From contig OX457053.1 of the NCBI GenBank assembly GCA_949752735.1, positions 3,422,166 to 3,486,165 of the forward strand: a stretch of 64,000 bases of DNA. The letters are read 5' to 3'. This document shows positions 1 through 10,300 of this stretch, piece after piece. The notes beneath the pieces are model-generated. The model had not been told where the DNA came from. It saw only the letters and a program-made list of their open reading frames with translations, and did no database searches. Source of the DNA: Lumbricus terrestris. Its lineage: Eukaryota; Annelida; Clitellata; Crassiclitellata; Lumbricidae. Both the position numbers and the translations under genes were made by a program. How positions within the stretch are numbered: the stretch's first letter is position 1; every line of letters starts with the position of its first letter.

Positions 1-2068
1 CGTCTGTAACCGGACTGTAAGAAGAATAGAATGATTCCGATGGTAGGAGTTGAGTGTCGCTGATCTCTACCGAATCACTAAAATGTACAGAAAGTGAGAA
101 GGATGTTTCGAATGAGTCAGATGGTAAAGGAGTAACGGTGAAGAATCGACTCTCGCTTAGCTGGAAAGAGTCGGATGGATAGAGAGTCGGATATAGGACT
201 GGAGTCTCACTAACTCCCAGAGAGTCCGATGGTGTCCGGGTTGCTAATACGAGCGGTGTAGACTCACTCATTCCCAAAGAATCCGATTGTGTTTGAGTTG
301 CTTCTGGAAGTGTAGTGGTCTCACTCATTCCCAAAGAATCCGATGGTGTCTGAGTTGCTTCTGGAAGCATATTGGTCTCACTCATTCCCAAAGAATCCGA
401 TGGTGTTTGAGTTGCGTCTGGAAGCATAATGGTCTCACTCATTCCCAAAGAATCAGATTGTGTTTGAGTTGCTTCTGGAATCATAGTGGTCTCACTCATT
501 CCCAAAGAATCCGATGGTGTTTGAGTTGCTTCCGGAAGCATAGTGGTCTCACTCATTCCCAAAGAATCAGATTGTGTTTGAGTTGCTTCCGGAAGCATAG
601 TGGTCTCACTCATTCCCAAAGAATCCGATGGTGTTTGAGTTGCTTCCGGAAGCATAGTGGTCTCACTCATTTCCAAAGAATCCGATGGTGTTTGAGTTGC
701 TTCCGGAAGAATAGTGGTCTCACTCATTCCCAAAGAATCAGATTGTGTTTGAGTTGCTTCCGGAAGCATAGTGGTCTCACTCATTCCCAAAGAATCCGAT
801 GGTGTTTGAGTTGCTTCTGGAAACATAATGGTCTCACTCATTCCCAAAGAATCAGATTGTGTTTGAGTTGCTTCTGGAATCATAGTGGTCTCACTCATTC
901 CCAAAGAATCCGATGGTGTTTGAGTTGCTTCTGGAAACATAATGGTCTCACTCATTCCCAAAGAATCTGATGGTGTTTGAGTTGCTTCCGGAAGAATAGT
1001 GGTCTCACTCATTCCCAAAGAATCCGATTGTGTTTGAGTTGCTTCTGGAATCATAGTGGTCTCACTCATTTCCAAAGAATCCGATGGTGTTTGAGTTGCT
1101 TCCGGAAGAATAGTGGTCTCACTCATTCCCAAAGAATCAGATGTTGTTTGAGTTGCTTCTGGAAGCATAGTTGTCTCACTCATTCCCAAAGAATCTGATG
1201 GTGTTTGAGTTGCTTCCGGAAGCATAGTGGTCTCACTCATTCCCAAAGAATCCGATGGTGTTTGAGTTGCTTCTGGAAACATAATGGTCTCACTCATTCC
1301 CAAAGAATCAGATTGTGTTTGAGTTGCTTCCGGAAGCATAGTGGTCTCACTCATTCCCAAAGAATCCGATGATGTTTGAGTTGCTTCTGGAAACATAGTG
1401 GTCTCGCTCATTCCCAACGAATCCGATGGTGTTTGAGTTGCTTCTGGAAGTGTAGTGGTCTCACTCGCAACCAAAGAATCCAATGGTGCTTGGGTTGTTT
1501 CTGGAAGCCCAGTGGTCTCACTTATTCCCAAAGAATCCGAAGGTGTTTGGGTTATTAGTTCAAGTGGAGTAGCTTCACTCATTCCAAATGAACTCGTGGC
1601 CGCCTCATCCGCTGTTGTGACAGATTCATTCGGCACATCGGATGTAGAACTAGACTGCTCGCTTCCCACCGACATTGAGCTGTCTGAAATTGACGTGTCT
1701 GCCTCCCTTCTAAACCTGTCGATTACGTCAGCACCCACTTTCGGTGACGTTGCAGATGACGTCTCCACAGCAATTACCTTTGTTGAGGCGATTATTCTTG
1801 GTCGACCATAGGAACCTACTTCGTAATACAGACGGAAGAGTAGCCCCGAGTACTCGTGTACCCGTCGATCGTTCGTGTACGGTAGCGTCCTTACGTACCT
1901 CGGGGCTGCTTTCAGACGTGGGGTCTTAACACGAGACTGCGGCTGAAATGTGAGGGCTTCCTCCTCAGTTGTATCAATGCCAACTTCCGCAAAGGATAAT
2001 CTGTTTCTCCGAAGCATGGCATTGCCCGTCGAAGGACATAGAAGAACAAGAATCCAGAAACCCAGCAT
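1..2068 (-). CDS. Secreted mucin-like tandem-repeat protein (3' end beyond window)
   Basis: An uninterrupted minus-strand frame starts at the ATG at 2068-2066 and reaches base 1 without a stop (about 689 codons), so the gene continues past the left edge. The first residues, MLGFWILVLLCPSTGNA, look like a signal peptide with a cleavable GNA end. A non-repetitive part follows (to about residue 125) containing TTEEEALTFQPQSRV and EYSGLLFRLYYEVGSYGRPR, then a Ser/Thr-rich linker. From about residue 165 to 620 there are about 22-24 copies of a 19-residue unit, consensus TTMLPEATQTPSDSLGMSE, i.e. 57-bp DNA repeats kept strictly in frame with no indels or stops. The composition suggests heavy O-glycosylation: a secreted or cell-surface mucin-like product. 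No homologue is recognised. The plus strand of the array is also largely open, but it lacks a signal peptide and is interrupted by stops. An upstream non-coding exon cannot be excluded. Confidence 0.72.
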   Translation of the reverse strand, partial: MLGFWILVLLCPSTGNAMLRRNRLSFAEVGIDTTEEEALTFQPQSRVKTPRLKAAPRYVRTLPYTNDRRVHEYSGLLFRLYYEVGSYGRPRIIASTKVIAVETSSATSPKVGADVIDRFRREADTSISDSSMSVGSEQSSSTSDVPNESVTTADEAATSSFGMSEATPLELITQTPSDSLGISETTGLPETTQAPLDSLVASETTTLPEATQTPSDSLGMSETTMFPEATQTSSDSLGMSETTMLPEATQTQSDSLGMSETIMFPEATQTPSDSLGMSETTMLPEATQTPSDSLGMSETTMLPEATQTTSDSLGMSETTILPEATQTPSDSLEMSETTMIPEATQTQSDSLGMSETTILPEATQTPSDSLGMSETIMFPEATQTPSDSLGMSETTMIPEATQTQSDSLGMSETIMFPEATQTPSDSLGMSETTMLPEATQTQSDSLGMSETTILPEATQTPSDSLEMSETTMLPEATQTPSDSLGMSETTMLPEATQTQSDSLGMSETTMLPEATQTPSDSLGMSETTMIPEATQTQSDSLGMSETIMLPDATQTPSDSLGMSETNMLPEATQTPSDSLGMSETTTLPEATQTQSDSLGMSESTPLVLATRTPSDSLGVSETPVLYPTLYPSDSFQLSESRFFTVTPLPSDSFETSFSLSVHFSDSVEISDTQLLPSESFYSSYSPVTD
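200..1570 (-). repeat. 57-bp in-frame minisatellite within the mucin-like gene
   Basis: About 22-24 near-identical 57-bp units. They vary mainly at a few positions: agaatcagat or agaatccgat, and ggaagcatag, ggaatcatag or ggaaacataa. The same variants recur at intervals, which suggests higher-order amplification by unequal exchange. Unit length is a multiple of three, so the coding frame is preserved. Confidence 0.92.
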
Positions 2069-2139
2069 TTTACGGTCAATTCTTTTAGCAAACGATGAAG
2101 AAGGAGCGTGGTCCCTTAAGCTGGTCCTAAGACAGCCAT

Positions 2140-2450
2140 GGGTGCGAAGTGCTGGCGACTTCATTTTCTTAGCCTCGGCATATGAGGAGGGCGGATGGCC
2201 AGGCCTCTCCCTCACCGTCTCATCTTTCCACCGACAGTGTACGGTCAGTGTACACATCTGAATCGGTGTGGATGGAACAGACATCTAGAACTAGATTTCT
2301 CAGGTGTGGATTTGAACCACCCCGACTTCCCGATGTACGGTCCGGCACCCCAACAACTACACGTTCAGGCTCCCATCGAGACTGCAGGTATTCAGGTTGG
2401 AGTGGCTTTGTCGCAGTCCGTAGCCGCAGACACCAGTCTTCTTTGACGCC
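2140..2450 (-). repeat. tRNA-derived SINE-like repeat, family E, copy 1
   Basis: Shares the words gcatatgaggag, ggtggccag/ggatggccag, cctctccctcaccgtctcatc and cagtgtac with a second copy at 41605-41835. On the minus strand the segment GTTCAAATC fits a Pol III B box, suggesting a tRNA-derived SINE. It sits about 100 bp upstream of the mucin-like start codon. Confidence 0.55.
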
Positions 2451-2528
2451 CACTTCTTTTGAGATTGATTATCACAGAAACTCTTTTCAAAACTCAAATA
2501 TTCCATCTCTTTGTCTACGCTCGCACGT

Positions 2529-2584
2529 GAACATAGCATAGCATAGCATAGCATAGCACACCATAGCATAGTATAGCATAGCTA
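2529..2584 (+). repeat. catag pentanucleotide microsatellite
   Basis: About eleven copies of catag with a few substitutions. Confidence 0.9.
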
Positions 2585-2774
2585 TTCAGACTTCTATAAT
2601 TCTATCGAGGTTGAATGAACTGTTGCTTTTTGCGGTAAGTTAGGCAACCTACAAATGCCATGTTGACCTACTGTCGCAAGAAATCGATTGACAAAATATG
2701 CGTTACTGTGTGAATTTCGTTTAATAGGTTTGTGCCGCATCAGGTAGCTCTTTGAATTCACCCGTGCGTGTATC

Positions 2775-3245
2775 TCTATGCCTGTGTTTACGCGCGTGTC
2801 TGTCCGCCTATGTTCGTGTGTTGTGTCAGTCTACCTGTATGTGTGTCCCTGCCTATCCTGCTGTATGTCTGCCTCAGTAGACGTCATTGTCTTCCTTAAC
2901 AGGTGCGTCTGTCAACCTGCATACTTGTTTGCTTCTGTCCTTCAATTCTGCCCACATGACTCTCTCTGCCCCTGCCTGTCTATATGTCCCACTCTCTCTG
3001 TTTGCTTGTTTGTCTTTTCTCTCTGCGCCACTCTGTCTGTCTGTCTAGAACTAGATAATGTTTCTGTGTTGTGTCAGTCTACCTGTCTGTATGTCTGCCT
3101 ATCCTCCTACATGTCTGCCTCAATAGACGTCAGTCTGTCTGTCTGCCTCTCTCTCTGTCCGCCTATAAACTTGTGTGTGTTTCGATCAGTCCGTCTACAT
3201 GCATGTCTTGGTCTCTCTGTCACTCTGCTGTCAGTCTGCTTAATC
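2775..3245. repeat. Degenerate gtct/gcct-rich simple sequence
   Basis: Long pyrimidine/guanine-rich stretch built from tgtctgtctgcct-like words. It creates 166- and 73-codon open frames without coding character. Confidence 0.7.
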
Positions 3246-3428
3246 GGCGAGTCAGAGATGGACAAAGCGTCGACTTAAATCATTATTGTTAATCGATTGT
3301 AGAGATTGAACGGATCGAGGCAAGCGCCGCACGTGCTGTCGCATGTAGCCTCGTCCATCCTGCCATAGTCAGTGATGCGACAGCAGACGGACAAACGAGC
3401 ACCACTGATCAACTGCTGCGCTAGGTGC

Positions 3429-3583
3429 TAGGGTGAGCAGCATAGGTGCAATCACGTCCTAAAAGTTGGGGGACCAAATTAATCACGTCCTAAAAGTTGG
3501 GGGACCATAATAATAAAGTTAGGGGACAACTCAAAAGTTGGGGGACGCGTCCCGTGGGTCCCATAGGGTGGTTGCGCCTATGG
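3429..3583. mobile_element. Possible small MITE with internal 'gttgggggac' repeats
   Basis: The ends read ataggtgcaatcac at the left and gtggttgcgcctat at the right: imperfect terminal inverted repeats. Three internal copies of aagttgggggac(c/g) are present. Flanks ggtgagca and ggtgggca match at 7 of 8 bases but do not sit symmetrically on the repeats, so the exact ends are uncertain. Confidence 0.45.
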
Positions 3584-5077
3584 TGGGCAGGGCAGATGAT
3601 TCCACATAGAGGTTTATCATCGGGATGAGAGTTGCCGGGGGATGGGGTTGAGGGGTTCAACCCCTAATCTTTTTTAAGTACTCCATAGTAGGCTACATTA
3701 ATCAACGTCTGATCTCCAGCAATATGTTTCTGCAATAATAGGCCACTCTTAGGCCTACTGGTTGCGACGTAATAATAATTTAAAAAATTAATAACACAAT
3801 TAAAGCGATTTACGAATTTTGGAAATTGAATACGTCTACGTTGTATTTTAGAATGCAAATTTTTAATTACTATTCCAATGGGTGTAGAATGAGGCCCAAC
3901 AGAAAAGTCCTCGCTAATACCATGAAAAAGAGAGTTTATCATACGTAAGCCCAACTTTCTGTTTGCCTCCTTCATGTTTCTTTTCACAGCTTTTATTAAA
4001 CTTGCATCTAATACGAAATTTTCAACATTCTGATCATCCTGTAACTGCTGTGACTAAAATTTTACAACAGTAACACAACAACCGATAAACCCGACAACTC
4101 ATTCTTATTTCATGCAACAGCACCAAAGATTCAAATTCCCGACATAGAGTTGAGTGACAAACTGCGTTTAACACGTGCTTAAAATTTCCAAAAAGCACGC
4201 TTAAAACCAAACCAGGCAGCACACAAACTGTAAAACACATTAATAAATATTATTAGTTCATTATGTTTAACTACTCTGCAAACGACGTTATCACAAATAT
4301 GTCAAGTTTAATGAAAACCAGCTTGATAATACAATACTAGCAGCATTTTCGACAAAATGCAAATTGGCTAACTATATGAACTTAACAAGTGCAGCACCAA
4401 AATGATTGAATTACAAAATAATCATTACAATTAATAAATTTTAGGTAGAGCTACTGTAACACACGAAAAAAATCTAGCACAGAATGCGTAAATAATAAAT
4501 TGTTCTACTGTGTGCGAGCTGCAACAGCAAGAAATATGCTGTCAGAAAACTGAATTTACTCTGAGAATTTACCCGATTTTGCAACAATGTACTCGTCAAG
4601 TGACCATGACCTTTCAAGGTCAATCTGGCGTGTTATGAAAAATCCCATCTGTAAATTATGTAAATAGAGAAGGACACCATAGCAGAACTACAGAAATCTT
4701 GTATGAGACTCGTAAAAGGATGACTTTACTTAGTAATGACATACTACAGAAAGAAACACAGAATTCTCATTATCATTAGTTATATTTATAATTATTATTA
4801 TTTTTTAGTTTCTTGCAATTTATTTTATCTCTGTAATAAGTTTCATTGTCAGTATTTAAAAAACCAAATCACACTTAGTACTGGAACAACCCTGATAAAC
4901 TTAATAGACAGAATTATAATGACTTTATTATTGTTACTATTATTACCATTATAAAACTCATTTATTTCTTCATAAACTGACAAACACGTCTAAAGACTAA
5001 TGATTAATTAAACTTATTATTATTATTAATATTATTATTATTATGCATTTGTTAGGCAACACTGTCTAAATGACCGA

Positions 5078-5228
5078 GCGTAAATCGAGGGTGCTGAGCA
5101 ACTGTGAGTAAAGGACTTACTCAAGGTTCCTATGCAATAACCATATAAGCTGAGGAGGAGACAAGATTCGAACCCATACTCTCCGCATTACAAAGCGACG
5201 CAATCGATTACCGAAAAATCAGCAACCA
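5078..5228 (-). repeat. tRNA-derived SINE, family B
   Basis: On the minus strand it contains a B-box-like GGGTTCGAATC and then the family words ccttgagtaagtcctttactcacagttgctcagcac. Related copies lie at 20212, 26695, 31588 and 42226. Confidence 0.6.
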
Positions 5229-6712
5229 TTTCCTCTCAGAATAAGATTCTACATTACGAGATTGAATTTCTCAACACAGCTGATCAAGTTAAGTTTTTTT
5301 TCTATGCATAGACAGCAGCTCTGATAGTTATTCTAAAATTAGACATTGAATGACCACATTACACAGTGTTACATAAGTCAGCAAAAGAATGACAACGCTA
5401 CACAATGTTACAGAAAAATCAATCACTACAATTGCCTTTACATGCTTCGTGCTAAAACCTCGATCAGCGTAATGGGACGGCATCAAAAACTGGTTGCACC
5501 AGAGCGAATAAAGATAGCTATCGTACAGCTGTGCATTTTACTATGCGAGAATACGTCAATAATAATAATACCTTTTCTATGAAGAAATGTCCAAGATGTA
5601 CCCTCAGAAACACCGTTCACATAATAAATGAAATATCGATCATTTTACACTAGCTCACAACAAGCCAAGATGAACCATCAAAGCTTGTAGCAGTCTTCAC
5701 TACATCTCTATAATTATTTTACAAAGGCATAATACACAACGAGAGACAAACCAGATACATAATCGAGAAACTTGCACAAGTCGCTGCACATTTTCAGAAA
5801 AATTAAAAATCAATATAGCAGTCTTCCAGTAATTTTCTATCAAGATACAAGAACACCAAGGTGAAGAAACATTTCATAGCAGCAGTTTTCATCGCTAAAG
5901 CACAAGGCCAACAGAAGTGTGAAAAATTTCACAGCAATTGCTTTCTTTAAAAGACGACCATAAGAGACATTTCACCGAGGTATTACTTCTTCATGAATGT
6001 ACACAACTGGAGGCCTGTAGTCTGTGGATGATTCACGAACTGGCACAAGTCGCCTTCCAAGTACAATGCCTCTAAATTACATAGCTTTTACAGAAATAGT
6101 AGCAGCCAAACTATAACAACAGATATAATGGGTCCCAGATAGATTTTGATGCTCAAATGAATTTACATTATGATGCTTGCTCACCACGCCGCTGTTTGGC
6201 AACTGCCTACATTAAAGAGTATACCGACTTACTTACTTACTGGTCATTCTTTCCAATGACCAGCACTCAATGCTGTCGAACCAAAAAGAATTTTATACAT
6301 CATTATTATCCATAAAACATGTTCAACAATGCCAGATATTTTTGATGTTATGATGTCATTTGATGCTGATCATGAACTACTCAACAGCAACGTCAAATTA
6401 AACCAGTTTATTACACAAATTGGAATTATGCTTAGGATTTAAATTCCTCGCTGCGTTACATCAAAATCTATTTAATAATGAAGCACGTTACGATGTTACG
6501 CACTGGCATATCGTCGGCATCCATCGAATACTGGATCAAGATACAATTTTAAACCAGAAGTACGACTTGCAAGCAGCAATTCCATTCGAGTTACGTGATC
6601 GACGATGAACAATAATTATACGACTGCGACTTGCAACTGCCTACATTAAAGGCCTACATTGCAACGACAGTTCTCAGCGCAAGTCCAGTGAAAGCAGACG
6701 GTCAGAAGTTGA

Positions 6713-6808
6713 GATTAGGTCAACGCTGTAGGTCAACGCTCTATAGGTCAACGCTGTAGGTCAACACTGCAGGTCAACGCTGCAGGTCAACACTGTAGGT
6801 CAACGCTG
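6713..6808 (+). repeat. 12-13 bp minisatellite abutting the Rab-GAP stop codon
   Basis: About seven copies of ggtcaacgctgta with single-base variants. The array begins within about ten bases of the TGA that ends the Rab-GAP frame, so it lies in the 3' UTR. Confidence 0.85.
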
Positions 6809-7393
6809 TCAGACGCTTGCCTCGCCAGACGTCGTCGACTGGCGGTTCAGACGTCGATTGCGAAAACGCTCGATCGCCGGATTCAGGTTGACCTGAGCGT
6901 CGAAGTAGCCAACGAGCTCCGGCTCGGTCAACATCGACGCAAGAAACTGCTCGAACGATATCGACCATTCGAGGTCGACCCTCGGATTGTCCAAAGTGTC
7001 GCGATCCGCCGGTCTCTCGTTCTTGCAACCGTCCACCGCATTCCCATTTCCACAAGGTCTCGGTCGCTCTCCACTCTCCGCGTCCGCAGCTGTGGTATTA
7101 TTCGCGTCCTTCGACTGACTAGAATTAAGAGATTTTTCCGAGAGTTTCCCACGACCTGGAGTCGTCGGCGTAGTTTCTCCGTGTTGGCATTCCGTGAACG
7201 CGATGGAGTGAATACTGTCGCAGACGGGGAACTTGGACGACGCGAGGTGGTCCGACCGGGTGAATCGCTTGCCGACCTCGCCGATCTGCAGCAGTAGCGT
7301 CGCAACCGTTGCTATGGCGTGGTAGAGCTGCTGCTCGTTCGGTTCATTGAGGAACATGTCGTAGAGAGTCTTGCACATCTGGATGAACTGCGG
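6809..7393 (-). CDS. TBC1D9: Rab-GAP exon 29: conserved C-terminal block and stop
   Basis: Starts [20 protein letters not shown] (acceptor TTTTCAG|CCG) and contains [12 protein letters not shown], a variable Ser/Thr/Asn-rich insert, then [20 protein letters not shown]. The tail is Arg-rich ([11 protein letters not shown]) and ends SGEASV. This matches the vertebrate C-terminal layout, with a family-specific linker. The 3' UTR begins with a tandem repeat. Confidence 0.9.
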   Translation of the reverse strand, partial: PQFIQMCKTLYDMFLNEPNEQQLYHAIATVATLLLQIGEVGKRFTRSDHLASSKFPVCDSIHSIAFTECQHGETTPTTPGRGKLSEKSLNSSQSKDANNTTAADAESGERPRPCGNGNAVDGCKNERPADRDTLDNPRVDLEWSISFEQFLASMLTEPELVGYFDAQVNLNPAIERFRNRRLNRQSTTSGEASV

Positions 7394-10300
7394 CTGAAAA
7401 TGAGATCAGATTTTAAGATTAGATTACGTTTGATTAGAAGTCTTGGATTAATATGGAAAGAAATCTTGGATTTACATAGAAAGAAGTCTTGGCTTTACGT
7501 AGGAAAGAAGTCTTGGATTTATAACTTAGAAAGAAGTCTTGGCTTTACGTAGGAAAGAAGTCTTGGATTTATAACTTTAGAAAGAAGTCTTGGAGTTTAA
7601 TAGAAAGAAGTCTAGGATTTATAACTTCGAAAGAATTCTAGAATTTACATACAAAGAAGTCGTGGATTTATATAGAAAGAAGTCTTGGATTTATATAGAA
7701 AGAAGTCTTGGATTTATATAGAAAGAAGTCTTGAATTTATATAGAAAGAAGTCTTGGATTTATATAGAAAGAAGTCTTGGATTTATAATTTAGAAAGAAG
7801 TCTTGGATTTACATAGAAAAAGTCTTGGATTGACATAGAAAGAAATCTTTGATTTACATAGAAATAAGTCTTGGATTTATACAGAATCTTCCTTAGATTC
7901 TACAGTGGTGTCTAGTAACGGTAATAACACGTCCATGGGTTTTTTTGGGACGTGAATCAGTTGTTAGACCTCAACATACCAGCTGCGAGAAGAACTTTCA
8001 AACCATTATTAAAATAGCTGTAAAACATACAAGTCTCATTACTCATCCCTTACCGCAGTTTTCCTCCATCTGACACTCAAGGTCACCTCGTTGTCCTTTT
8101 GTCTCCATATTTTCAATAACACTTTTGCCGCCAGATATATTTACCACACTTTGGATCAATCTACCAAATGAATTCCGTAAATTCTCATACTTGCTCCATT
8201 AGTAGTACTGCCTATCCACACCATCATCTAGTCTGTCTATCATTCTTTGGTTTTCTATTCTCAACTTAAGTCCCACCTCTTTGACTTCTTGGCCTTTCCA
8301 TTCCAAATTGAAATTCAACGTCTTAAAACTTCTCGGATTTTTCAATTCTAAACTAAAGTCCCCCACCTCACTAAGACCTAACCCCCAAGCCCTTTGTATC
8401 CTACCTTCCATGGTCTTTTGGCAACTGGACTTGGTTCTTCCCTTGACATCTCTACACAACATACTCCTCTTATAGGAGCATTTATAGTCAGCGGCATATA
8501 CACCAGATAGAATTATGCACATCAGAGTGTGTGGTCTTGCAGTACGTATAATAAAGACTATGCTTACTTACTTTATCGACTCACAGCGTTAGCTGTTAAC
8601 ACTGACCACCAACCTGATTCATGCGAGGTAGGTTTCGGAATCTGTTTCGATTCATCTCCAGACGGCTAGATGGCGTACCGATCTCGCAATTCGGTCGATC
8701 GCTCATTCCTCCTACATCGATCAAGGTAAGAAGATATAACATTCAAATACTGGATATGGAACACCCTGTGCTTATGAAACGCCCTGTGTTTCCAGGGCAA
8801 CCATACAGCTTTGACGATTTTTGGCAATTCATTCATTCACCAAGCGAGGTGTTTCTGAAGGAAGACAAATTGAGATTGAGATTAGATTAAAGACAAATGC
8901 ATGCAGATCGAGATTAGATTAAGTTTCGTTAGAAGTCTAAGGTTTCTTGATCTCGTGGACTGGATAGGTGCTTTAAGTAAATTGAATTAATAAACAAAAG
9001 AAAATTGTTGAAAAATGGCTTGGGGGCATAAAAAGAAAATTAGATAAACTAGCATGGTCCAAGAAACATATACCCCGGTAATGTAATCTTTATTAGAAAC
9101 TTAATTAAACAACAGGCAATCCAAACATAAAAATGTGTAAGTTTAATGTAAATAACAATAATAATATCAATAATAATAATAATAATACAAATAATATTAA
9201 TTAATAATGAAAATAATAATAATAATAATAACAATAATAATAATCTCTGAGATAAAAATGCTTCTAACTTTCCAATGTTCTTAAAACGAGTTTCACAGAT
9301 ATCGACAGACACCATTAAAAAAATGTATGCTAATGGTCAATTAGCTTAGACTGATTAAGACTGGAAGTTCTGTCCCAAGTGAAAATCCATGGTGGATTTG
9401 ATTAGCGTCAATCAGACAAGATTAGATCAACATCTTACACACCTGTCAGCATTGCTACACCAGGCAGGGGTTTCTCAGCAGTGCAAGAGTTGAGCAGAGC
9501 ATCATCAAAAGATGCTGGCCTAACAGCAGCAGCAGCTTTGGCACCAGCAGCACCCTTGGCAGCCACATCTTCTCCTATGGTTGCTGGTTGCAGAGGCAGA
9601 TCAACCGGTGCATTGTTGTGAGGCTGTGGCGGCACAACAATGGCATTGCTTTTGTCTGTGGAATCGACTCTGGTGAATGTTTCATTGTCTCTGATGCCGG
9701 ATGATGATGATGCAATCAAGACGTCATCAACATCTAACACACAAAAATACCATCAATGTCATCATTATCATTATTATCATTGTCCTTATTATCATGATCA
9801 TTATTATTTTCATTATCATTAATATTATTATTATTTTCAACCAAGGTAGAAAAGATCCCTCATTAGGGTCAAAGATATAAAAACTAGATTATAGGTACTC
9901 GTCGCCAGCGTAGTGCTGAAAAGTGCCTCTGATTTATTAGCATTTTTATTAATGCTATTTGTTGCCACTATTTTTATTGCTAAAATGTCATCATTATTAT
10001 CACCTTTTACGTGTCTAAATTTTTTAGATCGGTTCTAACTACTCTGTCTCTCATAAAAACACATTTCGTCTCTTAGGTACTTTTACTCACAGCGCTACTG
10101 ATTGGCAGGCGCTATATAAGTTTCTAATTGCATAACAAACACATGTGCATGCACACGTACACCTTCTTCTAAAGGACATGCTACTCCTGTATACACTATC
10201 CACCCACGATCAAAATCAGGCTTGTTTCTCAGATGCGTGCTTTTGAGATAATGACGAAACTGTGACAAAAGCTAAATTCTTCAATTTTGGGTTTTTGACA

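Larger units (their letters stand above)
3246..6712. other. Intergenic stretch, no gene seen
   Basis: AT-rich DNA between the mucin-like gene and the 3' end of the Rab-GAP gene. It holds a short MITE-like element (3429-3583), a truncated relative of the 34.6-kb MITE (about 3622-3700), a SINE (5078-5228) and small ATT microsatellites (4795-4935, 5020-5045). The word gcaactgcctacattaaag occurs at both 6199 and 6636. A 107-codon minus-strand frame at 3664-3987 begins inside the MITE relative and may be transposon-derived. The plus strand tttatt (AATAAA on the minus strand) near 6408 could be a poly(A) signal for the Rab-GAP transcript. Confidence 0.6.

Noticed and set aside
287..1558. Plus-strand frames of repeated CLSCFWKHSGLTHSQRIRW
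   Set aside because: Shadow of the minus-strand mucin-like frame. No signal peptide, interrupted by stops at 970 and 1198, and the minus strand is open across repeat and unique sequence alike.
2778..3278. 166-codon Cys/Ser/Val-rich plus frame
   Set aside because: Simple gtctgtct sequence; no domain, no codon bias and no splice context.
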